Below are positions 37,898-47,658 of a stretch of 64,000 bases of DNA, one piece after another. The stretch is from Saccharomycopsis crataegensis (taxonomy: Eukaryota > Ascomycota > Saccharomycetes > Ascoideales > Saccharomycopsidaceae), in contig NW_027043830.1 of NCBI RefSeq assembly GCF_037102585.1, positions 806,001 to 870,000 on the forward strand, given 5' to 3'. The notes below the pieces were generated by a model. The model had not been told where the DNA came from. It did no database searches and worked only from the letters and a program-made list of their open reading frames with translations. Position 1 is the first letter of the stretch, and every line of letters starts with the position of its first letter. A program made the translations under genes and the position numbers.

Positions 37898-40501
37898 CTA
37901 GTATTGGCCAACACGCAATCCAAAGTAGCCATCTGGGGCGGTGGTTGGGTCCTTCAAGGAAACTTGGCCAGCACCACCATCAACACCTTCGTACATCACA
38001 TTGTTTCCCCACCAGTTAATATCAACTTCATGGTATTGAACGGCAAAGAAGATGATAATAGCGGAAAATGCAACCCCGGCATCCAAGGCAGATGACAAAA
38101 TATAATTGTACTTACCCCACCAGGCAGAATATCTTTTCTTGATGTAATGGTTAAAGACGTAACCAAAGTAGAAACCTGGAAGATAGTAGGTAAGGTTGTA
38201 AGGAGCAAAATTCAACATACCACCAATGATGACAACAGGTTGGAACTTTTTGCAATAGGTCTTGAACTTTTTCTTGATAACGATACAAACCACAGCAAGA
38301 AGTGCCCCTATCAAGAAACACCATTGAAGAATAGGATACAATTGATTGAACACTCTCTTTGGTCCAATGACACCCCATAAAACACTGGCAGCGTAGAAAG
38401 TATTTTCACTTGGACAAGAAAACTTATTTGGTTGATCCGGAGTACAAATATCTTTCACACTGCTCATTTCCCAGTTGATTGTCAACAATGCGACGAGGAC
38501 TTGCAAAAGGGTGGCAACAAGCTGACCTCTGAAAATGGCTCTTGGAGGAATCTTGGCGTAATGAGCCATCTTTTGATCAGAAATATAGTTTTCGGCTTGA
38601 CCACCAATATTGTAACCAAGGGCTTTCAAAGTCATGAGGGCATCACCGTTACCTGGGATAGCGTAACCAATGATCAATTCAACAAGGACGTTCAAACCAA
38701 AAGAGAACCCGGTAACCGCATAGATGATAGTCAATGGGATAATGAACACATAGTTGATAGCAATGGTGAAGAAAATACCCCAGACAGGAGTGTTAGCAGG
38801 ATAAGCCTTAACACAAATAATACCAAACATCAAGGAAATCAACAAGATGATGTAGAACCACCAGTTTGGAGCTTCTTTATATTTGGCCATCATACGAGAG
38901 TGTGGATCGTTAAAGCTGGTAATATTAGACGATCCAAGGGTCTTCCAACTGAAAGATTTAGTGTCGGAAAATAATTTCTTGAGCGGCGAGAGAGCACCAC
39001 GAATACTGCCCCATTCAGTGTAGGTAGTATAAATGATTGAGAAAGGATAGATGGCAAAGAACGCACCGTAAACAACAAGGTTACCTGCCGTATAGTATGG
39101 AGGACCATATGTTTCATACTTGGATTTATCAAACAATCCATTAGTGAGAATTTCTTGAACATCATAAGTGTCACCACTATTAGCGAAAATTTGATTGGAA
39201 TTAATTGGCAAGTAAGCTGTCCACTTATAGTTGGAATAATAGAGACCAAGAATGATAAAGAAAGCAATGAACATACCAATCAATTGGTTAGCCTGAGTGA
39301 AAAATGGAATGGCCAATGGGGTGCTATAACTAAACATATTCCAATCGAAGGTAGCCCAAGGATTTAAACCGAGACCTGAGACACCACCGGTCACCATAGC
39401 CAAGTTGAAGTTATCTGGTTTGATCCAGGTCATCCAGTTAAAAGTAGACAAAGCTTGGAAGATGTAGTCAGGGAACCAGAAATAAACAAACGAGAACACA
39501 AAGAAAATGAAGAAAAAGTTATAACGAGAGATTTTCCAGCCACTGATGATTTCCTTTCTTTCTGGTCTTAATAAAGCTTGATTAAGGGCCAAGGTTGGCA
39601 AAAGAGAAGGCCAGACCGCTCTAGATGGATAAACGACAATCTCTCTCAAGATACCAGCCAAACCGAAACCTAAAAATTGTGTCGAAAGGGCAAGGAAGAC
39701 TTGGTAACCAACACTGACCCACTTACTTCCATAATAGACATCCAACTTTTGCACATAAATGTTAGAGGAAACGTACACACCTCCGATGGCAACGTCAAAA
39801 ATAATAGTAGCAAACATCTGTTCCTTGTAATTCCAAGGTCCTGGGTTCAAGGAGTGTCTACTGCCAAACATTGTGAAACCCCAATCAGGCAAGATCAATT
39901 CAAGAACCTTACCACAAGGATACAAGAAAATTTGACAAACAGAGGCGGTCAAAGTAATACTTGGTTGTCTGTGAGAGAAGAATTCGTTGAGGAAAGTACT
40001 GATGGCAGTCCAAATGAACCCCAAGAAATAAGCTCTGATGGTTTCACAAGGCATTTCTGGATCATCAAGTGGTGAAGAAATAGCTCTGACTTCAGGGTAT
40101 GGAGAGAAATATTCTTTCAAAGAAGCGAACATCTTGACTTGGAAAGTCCATTCTTCTTCAGAGATTTCAGGGTTAGCGTCAGAACCTTGGACCAAACTTT
40201 CGATAGTGGCATAATCCTCCAAAGGGAAATTTGGGTCATCATCATGTTCAATAAGACTCTCTTTCAACAATGCGATGGCCTGGCTCACAGACATCTCTTC
40301 AATCTTCTGGAAAAGGTATTCGATTTCTGGAATAGCAGAGTCATCTTCCAAATGAGCATGCCCTAACTTGACATACAATTGATGTCTGTAGCTTTCATCG
40401 AGCTGGGAGTATTCTTCTTTGGTTGCATTTTCAGAACCTTGGGAGGTGAGGTTGTAATCCTTCTCCCCCACTGTCTTCTCGTTATAATTTTCAGAAGACA
40501 T
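37898..40501 (-). CDS. Oligopeptide transporter, OPT family
   Basis: An 867-residue polytopic membrane protein with about 14-16 hydrophobic segments from residue 155 onward and a long acidic cytosolic N-terminus. The OPT signature SLNPGPWNYKEQ lies near residue 220, and other family landmarks include CGKVLELILPDWGF and GYAIPGNGDALMTLK. OPT proteins import tetra- to hexapeptides or glutathione with protons; some fungal members also affect lipid asymmetry in the membrane. Length is close to S. cerevisiae Opt2 (877 aa) and larger than Opt1 (799 aa), but the subgroup cannot be fixed by eye. The upstream region at 40630 has several GATA-type cores, as in nitrogen-regulated genes. Confidence in family is high, in subtype low. 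Confidence 0.9.
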   Translation of the reverse strand: MSSENYNEKTVGEKDYNLTSQGSENATKEEYSQLDESYRHQLYVKLGHAHLEDDSAIPEIEYLFQKIEEMSVSQAIALLKESLIEHDDDPNFPLEDYATIESLVQGSDANPEISEEEWTFQVKMFASLKEYFSPYPEVRAISSPLDDPEMPCETIRAYFLGFIWTAISTFLNEFFSHRQPSITLTASVCQIFLYPCGKVLELILPDWGFTMFGSRHSLNPGPWNYKEQMFATIIFDVAIGGVYVSSNIYVQKLDVYYGSKWVSVGYQVFLALSTQFLGFGLAGILREIVVYPSRAVWPSLLPTLALNQALLRPERKEIISGWKISRYNFFFIFFVFSFVYFWFPDYIFQALSTFNWMTWIKPDNFNLAMVTGGVSGLGLNPWATFDWNMFSYSTPLAIPFFTQANQLIGMFIAFFIILGLYYSNYKWTAYLPINSNQIFANSGDTYDVQEILTNGLFDKSKYETYGPPYYTAGNLVVYGAFFAIYPFSIIYTTYTEWGSIRGALSPLKKLFSDTKSFSWKTLGSSNITSFNDPHSRMMAKYKEAPNWWFYIILLISLMFGIICVKAYPANTPVWGIFFTIAINYVFIIPLTIIYAVTGFSFGLNVLVELIIGYAIPGNGDALMTLKALGYNIGGQAENYISDQKMAHYAKIPPRAIFRGQLVATLLQVLVALLTINWEMSSVKDICTPDQPNKFSCPSENTFYAASVLWGVIGPKRVFNQLYPILQWCFLIGALLAVVCIVIKKKFKTYCKKFQPVVIIGGMLNFAPYNLTYYLPGFYFGYVFNHYIKKRYSAWWGKYNYILSSALDAGVAFSAIIIFFAVQYHEVDINWWGNNVMYEGVDGGAGQVSLKDPTTAPDGYFGLRVGQY

Positions 40502-40749
40502 AATAACAATTAGAGATTATGATTGAGTGATGAAAGTATTAACACCGAACAATATTTTCTTTATCACCAATAAACTGGGGAATCGTGTGCTCCTTTATAT
40601 GCATGGTTATCCAATTTCGATATCTTTATCTATGCGCAATGCTGATTTACTCATACCTACACATTTTTTCTAAGCTTAGAGATAACACACACTCTTGACA
40701 TTGATCAGCTATGAGTATTCTGTACTTTCCTACTTTTATGTTGATTGTC

Positions 40750-41280
40750 TCAAGCATATTACCTGCAGTAATCATGCATCAGCCGTGGCACCACAAGACT
40801 GTCTGTAATAGGCAATTTTGGGGGCTGCCAGTGTGCCTTGTTGCACTGGGTACCGAAACAACCCACACAGTGACATTTGCCAAAAATATGTCTCTCATGG
40901 TGGTATATGTAACCATAACGAATGCCTGAAAAAACAGTTACACTGATGGCTGTTCTGGATCCACTTCTTGCTGAATACGCTCCAAAATATGACAGCTGAA
41001 GGGCATGGAGAAACCACCAATACGGTGTGCTCCACTGTAAAGATCCTGAACTGCACACATCCACCGTCGGCGTATTGGTACATCAGCCGGCATGGAGACG
41101 CTTTTTCCTGGTGGATTCCGCGGAAGCCCAGCATCATTTTCGGCAGCAGAGGATCAAAATAGAAGACGATCGTTTGGACCTTTTCACCTCGTGAGCGCTG
41201 CCCTAGTGTTGGTGGGTGGCTTTACAGAGCGGTGGTGGGCCATACAAGTTGGAAACACGCTCATACTGTCATGATCACTG
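40750..41280. other. GC-rich island, origin unknown
   Basis: This block has a sharply higher G+C content than flanking DNA. Overlapping frames on both strands are open for 60-100 codons but share no recognisable domain, and no single frame crosses the block. It may be the remains of a gene, DNA from elsewhere, or a structured non-coding element. Confidence 0.35.
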
Positions 41281-41899
41281 GAGTGTCAGAAATATATACA
41301 CTAACAATCATAATATTTTAATATATATCTATTAATATAGACGCATATATGCATTTGACCGCCAAAAGTAACGTAGCTTTTCTAATAATAAACGTGATGT
41401 AATTCCAGAAATAGGGGTGTTTGCACAATTGTTTAATGGCTTAAGGCTCTACAGCAATTGTCTATCTCTCGTGAGATAAGCCAGAATGTCCTCAGTGCGG
41501 AACGCGCTCAATTTCAATGACCCAATGAAGTGCTACTACTGATATATTCCGTCATTTGGGTGGGTGGAGGTCAAATTGTGGAGAAAGTAGTTTCAGTTAA
41601 TTAATGACGATATTAGGCAATATTCCTTTTGTCCGCTTGGGTCGTGGTTTACCTGACCTCTATCTTAAGGAGAATTATCTCTATTGTTAGCTTTTCTTAT
41701 TGTGCCAGCCTTGGGCTTTGTTTCCTTATTTCACTAAAAGTAGATCTTGTACTTGTCCCTGTTTGGAGGTCTATCGATAAGAGGGTGCATAATCTACTCC
41801 GGGATGCTCAAATTATCCATAGAAAAATTACCATGAAAAAGAAACTTTTCTCATTCCTTGTTGCTTTTTTTATTTTGTAATAAACTTAAAAAAATCAAA

Positions 41900-42109
41900 A
41901 TGAAAAAAATTTTGGCTGTTGTTTTTTTTGCTTATGCATATGCTCTTAGACAAAATGATTCATACATTATTGAACTATCGATAAGGCAAGCAAAAGGCAG
42001 TAATCAACAGAACTCTACTCAACCCAAAAAATTGGCGAGGAAGAAGTTGAAATTACTTATTTTGTCTACGGTATCTTGGCATGTCCCCTCGCCTAGCCGT
42101 TGCCAGTAA
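41900..42109 (+). CDS. Doubtful small secreted-peptide ORF
   Basis: A 69-codon frame starting MKKILAVVFFAYAYALRQ in an A-rich context (CAAAATG). The start looks like a cleavable signal peptide, and the rest is basic and ends in PSPSRCQ. No family is recognised. It lies in a gene-poor region, so it may be chance. Confidence 0.15.
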   Translation: MKKILAVVFFAYAYALRQNDSYIIELSIRQAKGSNQQNSTQPKKLARKKLKLLILSTVSWHVPSPSRCQ

Positions 42110-42776
42110 CAATATAACAATTTAACAAAACAATAAGAGATATTTCTTGTAGATAAAGATCAATCACATTGTGGGATAAAGAAAATAATGCCGTGCAAGA
42201 CGCTGAGCTTTCAACGTTATTTTTCAAAAGGATAGAATTAAAGAAGACCATATAAAAAGTTTTCTCTTTCTATTGCATATTGGCAAAATTTTCCTGCAGT
42301 TGAAGAGAGGGCATGACCAAGGAATCAAAATTACGAGTCTTGACTTTTCCTGTGGTCTCAAAAATGAATGTCATAGGCTAAATAATAAAAAGCCAGTGAA
42401 AAAATCTTCTGAGATAATTGTTCGTAATGACTGTAGGATGTCACATTTTTGCTGAAGTTACCAAATATATTAGCTGAAATGTGAAGTTGATCAAAACAAT
42501 TTCGTTGATAATCACTCCTCCATTTCAGAAAATCCGACTATAACATACATATATACATATATGTGTGTTTGTGTTTTTTTTCCTTCCCTCTATGCTCTCA
42601 CATTACCCTCATCGCTTTCAATATAAAAGGTATACAAGAAATATGGCTTTGTTTTTGTTTTTTTTTTGATCTGCAACGTTGACCAAGCATAATCACATGT
42701 ATAATACAGGATATACCACAAACTTGTACACTAAATAGGATAAGACATTGCAAACTCCTAAGATCCACACAGCTAT

Positions 42777-43137
42777 TCATTTCAACATGAAAGATTTCTT
42801 CATCTCATCCCAAAATAGTGCCCTCCATGCCCTAAATTTATGTAGTTTTGTGGGATGATACATGGCAAAATTCGTAGATGATTTCAAGGGATCTGGGGCA
42901 TTTGCATCCAAATATTTGTGATAGGGGATACCATTGACTCTGCAATATATTTTCTGGACCATTCTGTGGAAGGATTTGCTATCCATAAGCTAGTAATTCT
43001 TTGTTAGTGGAAAATCATGGCTAACAATATCAGACATTTCCTATTGATGTATGAAAACAAAAAAGAATAAGCAGACAAAGAAAACTCACCATCCGGTACA
43101 ATAGCTCTTCTATGTTTCTTGGAGGTCTACCATTCAT
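42777..43137 (-). CDS. Small spliced gene, possible Mrx7/DUF2697 family
   Basis: Two exons on the minus strand, 43090-43137 and 42777-42989, encode 86 residues. Exon 1 gives MNGRPPRNIEELLYRM and ends at a GTGAGT donor; the 100-base intron has a CACTAAC branch-like site (43003-43009) and a CTAG acceptor. The reading frame joins in phase 0 and the two exons read through as one helical protein: LLYRM, then LMDSKSFHRMVQKIYCRVNG, then KLHKFRAWRALFWDEMKKSF. The FHRxVxxIYxRVNG block and the ending with a conserved FxDE-like segment recall fungal Mrx7 (DUF2697) proteins that associate with mitochondrial ribosomes. That assignment is from memory and tentative; the gene model itself is better supported than the function. 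Confidence 0.62.
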
Positions 43138-43736
43138 TTCTCAGTTCCCTTTAATATTTATTTTTGCTTCCCATATAACTCTCTCATCACCTTCTTCTGT
43201 TTCTTTAAATTCCTTCCACTAAAAAAACGCGCCTTTAGCAATTTGTATAAAGCGCGTCTCCCAATAGTTTATTCAACTCTGCGTTTTGGTGATAACTATT
43301 TTATCACTATTATTCAAAAAAAAATTACGAAAAACTTTGTTTCATCATTAACTTTTATTATTTTGCGGGGCAATACAGGGCCTATAAATTTTCCCTTGTC
43401 TTGTTTTGACTTAGTCTATTTTTTTTTGTTCATCCTTTTGCTTCTTGTGATCATCTGCAAGCTGGTTTTGTTTTTGTGAAAATTTCAATTTTAAACATTG
43501 ACATTTTTCATGAAGAATCAATAACCAGTAACCACAGAAAATTCTACGATTTCTTTGAAGACCTTCAAAGTTTCTCCTTACTTCCTCTCTCTTTCTTTTC
43601 TTATCAACTCCGAAAAAGGCATTGAGCGACTTTCTTCTTGCCATCATATCTCTATTCCTTCTCATCTCATCTCATCTCATCTCATCGTATCTCATTCCAT
43701 ATATATATATACGGAGATTCCCAACAAAATAAAAGA
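43138..43736. promoter_or_regulatory. Divergent promoter with (CTCAT)5 repeat
   Basis: About 600 bases between two genes read apart. It includes a T-rich part near 43400 and five perfect CTCAT units just before the peroxiredoxin-like gene, listed separately. Confidence 0.5.
43661..43685. repeat. (CTCAT)5 pentanucleotide repeat
   Basis: Five perfect CTCAT units lie 50-75 bases before the ATG at 43737, likely in the leader. On the other strand each junction reads GATGAG, the PAC core. Confidence 0.8.
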
Positions 43737-44558
43737 ATGTTCTCTTCAATATCCAGAAAAAGACTGTCTGCCAACATTATCACTTCACTTTCGAATCCAG
43801 CCGCCACCTCGAATGACTATTGTGAGAAAGACCGGCAGTATGTGATTATACACCGATCCAAACGTGTAAAAACCAATTCATATGCTCCTGTTCCCGAACT
43901 TCTTCGAAACTATGAAACCATTCAAAGGGAGCCAAAGTCACTAAGTCAGCTTGTTGAATTCATCAAAAATCGACAGAATTCCGATACTGCAACTCATATG
44001 AGAGTGTATGTTCCAAATGGTGCTGGCGGTATGGAACCTCAAACGGTTGATTTAGAACAAGAATTGACAACTGTTGATAATACCAATAATAATAATGATG
44101 ATAATTACCACTCTCTTTATCATTTTGGCTTCGGACGTAACACCATTTTCGGTGGCCCTACTGTCTTGATATTTTTTGGTGCTCTTAGTACCGCTCACCC
44201 TGACTCATTCAACAACTGTCATAAACTATTATCTTCACACTACGGAGCGCAAATCATGGGGATCACTGCCAACTTGACTTCAGATACCACCAAAAATTGG
44301 AATTACGGCTTTCCGATTCTAAGTGATGACTGCGGTGCTCTAGCTCGGTTTTTCCAAGTTTTAGATCCTATGGGTGGTGGAGTTTATCCCTTGGATAAGT
44401 TGATCATTATTGATAGTAATGGTCAAGTAAGAGCTGATGCAACAGTGGAAAATAAATTGTTTCTGTTCTGTAAGCAGGGGAAGTTTGAAAAAGTATTGAC
44501 TCATGAGGAAATAATTATTAATTTGGTAGAAAGTCTTGAATATTTAAAAGGGTTGTGA
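43737..44558 (+). CDS. Peroxiredoxin-fold protein lacking the peroxidatic cysteine
   Basis: A 273-residue protein. The first in-frame ATG is at 43737; the frame opens earlier at a TTG only. The N-terminus (MFSSISRKRLSANIITSLSN) is basic and Ser-rich and could be a mitochondrial presequence. Residues about 140-260 resemble AhpC/TSA peroxiredoxins: a TVLIFFGAL strand, a catalytic loop STAHPDSF, a VxGIxxN-type strand (QIMGITANL), FPILSD, then LIIIDSNGQVR. In active peroxiredoxins the loop has Thr or Ser, two residues, then Cys-Pro; here Ser is kept and His154-Pro stands where Cys-Pro is expected. Cys residues at other places (such as FNNC, four residues on) do not fit the site. It may be a structural or regulatory relative, or use different chemistry. 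Confidence 0.65.
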   Translation: MFSSISRKRLSANIITSLSNPAATSNDYCEKDRQYVIIHRSKRVKTNSYAPVPELLRNYETIQREPKSLSQLVEFIKNRQNSDTATHMRVYVPNGAGGMEPQTVDLEQELTTVDNTNNNNDDNYHSLYHFGFGRNTIFGGPTVLIFFGALSTAHPDSFNNCHKLLSSHYGAQIMGITANLTSDTTKNWNYGFPILSDDCGALARFFQVLDPMGGGVYPLDKLIIIDSNGQVRADATVENKLFLFCKQGKFEKVLTHEEIIINLVESLEYLKGL

Positions 44559-45079
44559 AGAGTGTTGGAGCTCCATTTAAAAAGGGATAATATGAAGCAC
44601 CGAGGGCTCATCCCTTTGTTTCTGCTATTGGATATTAACAAAACATTTAAACACTGTCTTATAATCCATGTGTTGTTATTAAGTTCAGTATGGCATTGAT
44701 CTGTGTGTATAATGGCACTTGGGGCATGAATGAAATAAAAAAAAAAAAAAGTTCTACTGTTTCTTCTGCTACGTAAGGTTATTGTTTTTTTGGCAACAGG
44801 AGAGAGGAGGCGGTATGCAAACAATCAAATAGTAATAATCAAGTATTAATTATTCATAATAATCCCATAGGTGTTAATCACCAGTAACTCTAATATACAG
44901 AAAAAAAAAATAGTGAAACATACAAAAAAGAGAATGAAAAAGAAAAATAACATATAAAACATCATTAAAAAAAAGAAAACATGACAAAAAGTTTAGAATT
45001 CAAAAAGTTTTTTTGTTGCTTTCTTGCTGCAAAGTAAATCAGTATTCAACAACCATCAATCTTTTATAATCTCCCGCAT
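44559..45079. other. Convergent intergenic region
   Basis: A 521-base gap between the 3' ends of the peroxiredoxin-like gene and HAP5, with A-rich stretches at 44740 and 44900-44990. Nothing else was seen. Confidence 0.5.
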
Positions 45080-46297
45080 TTACTCGAAGCCATATTCATT
45101 AAGATCATTGTAAACTCCGGGGTTATTCCCATTATTATTCCCTGTATTCTGATAATACTGTTGGTCCAAATACTGTGCTGTTTGATCAGTTGAATTGTTG
45201 GCAATTCCGTTGTTTCCATTTAGTGTTTGTGTGGTCAATGAGTTCAATGTATTTGCAGAGCTCACATTTCCAGAGTTGTATTGCTGGAGGTAAGAGTTGT
45301 ATTTGGATTGAGTTGAATTGATATCGTTTGCTTTCAAAGCATTTGAACCTTCGTCATTGAAGGTCGTCGACTCGGTGAGGGCAGCTTCCATATTCAAGCT
45401 ATTGTCTGAATAAAAATTAGATGGGTTGTAAGCCGCAGCAGACACCGATCCAACGACTCCTGGTCCATCTACTCCATTGATATTTCCCAAGTGTGCTGCC
45501 CCACCTAATACACTAGGCATTGACATGGCAGCCCTGGTGGAAGCTCCTCCAACAGTGGAGTTTTGTCTCTTTGGCTTCTCTTCATCTCTTGGAACAATAT
45601 CAATCAAAAAATCAAACATGTCACTTTTTTGTAATGCAGCACTAATATCACTCTTTTGTAAAGTTCTTCTTTTATTTTCTTCAGCATGGATCCAGGCTCT
45701 CATCGTCAATTCTGTAATGAAAATATCACATCCTTTAGCAAATAGAATTGGGGCCTCGGCACTAATCATCCTCACTCCTTCATCAGTCTTCATCACTTTC
45801 TTGATACGCGCAAGAGGCAATTGGTGATTCTTGAAATCGTGATCTGATCTTTCGATAGAGTTGATAACTTCTTGCCAATATTGCATCATCATTTGCTTAT
45901 ATTGTCCAGTAAGCCCCTGTCCGACATTGGCAAACGCATTATTCATATCATCGTCATCCTCATCTTCTTCTTCCTCATCGTCATCTTCTCCTTCTTCCTG
46001 TTCATCATCGTCTTCTCCGTCTTCTAAATCTTGTTGTTCGTCCCTTTCCATTTCCACTTCTCGTTCTTCTTGGTTGTCTATTATTACTGCCTGTTGCTCG
46101 ATATTTTGGTCGGCACCGTCCATTCGTGACTTCTCCATATGTTGTAGGTGGTGTTCGTGGCCATTTATCTGTGGCTGAGATTGATTTTCATGATTTTGTA
46201 GCTGAGTATCAGAGGCGTGTTGAGCCACCAGTTGATCATGATAAAGCTCCTGTTCTTGAGGAACAAACTGTTGGTCGTACTCGTAGGGCTGTGCCAT
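45080..46297 (-). CDS. HAP5: CCAAT-binding complex subunit Hap5 (NF-YC)
   Basis: A 405-residue protein with an NF-YC histone-fold core at about residues 158-238 (QLPLARIKKVMKTDEGVRMI; EAPILFAKGCDIFITELT). The core is preceded by the fungal extension at about 125-157 (GQYKQMMMQYWQEVINSIER) known in S. cerevisiae to help recruit Hap4. A Glu/Asp run occupies residues 90-118, and the C-terminus is rich in Asn, Gln and Ser. Hap2/3/5 binds CCAAT boxes and, with Hap4 or Hap4-like partners, activates respiration and controls iron responses. S. cerevisiae Hap5 is shorter (242 aa); long tails are usual in other yeasts. It is divergent from SNX3. Confidence 0.95.
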   Translation of the reverse strand: MAQPYEYDQQFVPQEQELYHDQLVAQHASDTQLQNHENQSQPQINGHEHHLQHMEKSRMDGADQNIEQQAVIIDNQEEREVEMERDEQQDLEDGEDDDEQEEGEDDDEEEEDEDDDDMNNAFANVGQGLTGQYKQMMMQYWQEVINSIERSDHDFKNHQLPLARIKKVMKTDEGVRMISAEAPILFAKGCDIFITELTMRAWIHAEENKRRTLQKSDISAALQKSDMFDFLIDIVPRDEEKPKRQNSTVGGASTRAAMSMPSVLGGAAHLGNINGVDGPGVVGSVSAAAYNPSNFYSDNSLNMEAALTESTTFNDEGSNALKANDINSTQSKYNSYLQQYNSGNVSSANTLNSLTTQTLNGNNGIANNSTDQTAQYLDQQYYQNTGNNNGNNPGVYNDLNEYGFE

Positions 46298-46694
46298 TTT
46301 ATATGATAATGTGTGTGGTTGTTTGCCTGTTTTTTTTGTTTGCTTTCTGCTGTCTTGTTACTATATGTCCGCTGTTGTTACTATATGGCGAAGACAAGTT
46401 TAAAATGGTTGCACACTCTTGAAAATGTATGTGGTGACTCGTTGCTGGGGGTGTTTATGATGGATGGTCTTTTGGAAGATGTTTTTACACACCACAAAAA
46501 AAAAATAAAAAAAAATAAAAAAAAAAATAAAAAAAAAAATAAAAAAAAGCGCTATCATCCAGGGCTGCGCAACCTCTCTGACACACATTTTTACAATAAC
46601 AAAGATAGTAATTTGTATTAACCAAAGGGGGATAATAAGTTCATTTTAGTTGCCATCATCACGTCTATGACATCAACAAGACAAACTGACAATA
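46298..46694. promoter_or_regulatory. Divergent promoter HAP5 / SNX3 with A-tract ladder
   Basis: A 397-base shared promoter. Its main feature is a 54-base run of A tracts punctuated by single T residues (46495-46548), the type of poly(dA:dT) that excludes nucleosomes. Confidence 0.55.
46495..46548. repeat. Poly(A) ladder with regular single-T interruptions
   Basis: A tracts of 8-11 bases are separated by single T residues, five in total. The regular spacing suggests slippage of an A(n)T unit. It probably keeps the divergent promoter free of nucleosomes. Confidence 0.75.
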
Positions 46695-47168
46695 ATGGCC
46701 TTCAAATCTTTTGAGCAATCGCTCCCCCACAGTAACACGCCCAAGTTCAAGCAGCAGACTTTTGATGAAATCTACGGCGAGCCAGAGAACTTTCTTGAAG
46801 TCGAGGTCATCAACCCTCTAACACATGGAATGGGTCGAAATGCCTTTACTGACTACGAGGTGGTGTGCAGAACCAATATCCCGGCATTCCGCAAACGTCT
46901 GTCGCGAGTTCGCCGTCGTTACTCCGATTTTGAGAGCTTTAGAGCTGCATTACAGAATGAGTCCTCCAGAGTGGTGATCCCTCCATTGCCTGGGAAGATA
47001 TATTTGGCAAAGAATCGACTTGATGATTTGGAAATTGAACAGCGAAGAGAAGGGTTGGAAAAGTTCTTGTCAATTATAGCTGGTCATCCGCTACTTCAGA
47101 CTAGTAATTCCAAATTGTTGACTAGTTTTATTCAGGACCCAGTGTGGGATAAGCATCGCTGGCTATGA
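46695..47168 (+). CDS. SNX3: Sorting nexin Snx3/Grd19 (PX domain)
   Basis: A 157-residue single-PX protein (S. cerevisiae Snx3 has 162). The PX domain at about residues 32-152 has [11 protein letters not shown] for PI3P binding, PPLPGK for the proline turn, and [19 protein letters not shown]. The N-terminal [16 protein letters not shown] is the conserved retromer-binding lead-in. Snx3 binds PI3P on endosomes and recycles proteins such as Kex2 and iron transporters to the Golgi with retromer. Arginine codons are mixed (CGT, CGC, CGA), and a CTG occurs within KRLSRVRRR. Confidence 0.96.
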   Translation: MAFKSFEQSLPHSNTPKFKQQTFDEIYGEPENFLEVEVINPLTHGMGRNAFTDYEVVCRTNIPAFRKRLSRVRRRYSDFESFRAALQNESSRVVIPPLPGKIYLAKNRLDDLEIEQRREGLEKFLSIIAGHPLLQTSNSKLLTSFIQDPVWDKHRWL

Positions 47169-47658
47169 TTAGGAAGAAAACAAAGAAGGAAACACACAAG
47201 AAATAATGAAACTTTCTTTTCCTATTTTGACTGGAACCTGAGGTAGCTATCATCTTATATATGAGTCTATTACTTCAAAATTACGACACACAACATTTTG
47301 AAGAGATTTCCATAGTCTGATTGAACTCTTGCCATTCGCGAGTTGAATTCATTCCAATAAGCAGTTGTTTCTATTTTCTTCTCTATTTTATTTTCTATTG
47401 TTCTCCTTTATCTTGCTTAAATGAACGATATTATTAATTCATCGATTTACGGGTCCTCCAAAGCTCACTTCAGAGCCTCCCGCTGAGCCGGGCAACTGCT
47501 CCCCAGAACATTCGCGAAGTTTTCAAGATCATCAGTGATTGCACCCAAATCTCCCAAAATAAAATCTTGGAGCACTTAATCTTTGTACTGTGGTAAATTA
47601 TCACTATATTTGAGTACTTTTTTTCTTTTGACACCCCACACCAATATCAATAACAGAA
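47169..47658 (+). promoter_or_regulatory. DSK2 promoter region
   Basis: A 490-base gap between co-oriented genes. The right half has a GC-rich patch at 47450-47505 directly followed by a heat-shock element, then an AT-rich leader. Confidence 0.5.
47506..47518 (+). promoter_or_regulatory. Perfect heat-shock element
   Basis: GAACATTCGCGAA contains three perfect alternating nGAAn units with exact 2-base spacing, and a fourth near-match TTT follows at 47521. It lies 140 bases before the DSK2 ATG. Hsf1 binding is inferred from the consensus; heat and proteotoxic induction would fit a ubiquitin receptor. Confidence 0.6.

Larger units (their letters stand above)
40502..42776. other. 2.3-kb gene-poor region with a GC-rich island
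   Basis: The left 250 bases are the OPT transporter promoter. From about 40750 to 41280 composition shifts to roughly half G+C (hand counts of three 60-base lines give 31, 34 and 34), against the AT-rich surroundings. Several overlapping short ORFs on both strands occur there, none recognised. From 41280 onward the DNA is AT-rich again. A 69-codon ORF with a signal-peptide-like start lies at 41900. Confidence 0.5.

Noticed and set aside
43638-43736. Upstream extension of the peroxiredoxin-like gene
   Set aside because: It begins at a TTG, runs through the CTCAT repeat, and lacks an ATG before 43737.
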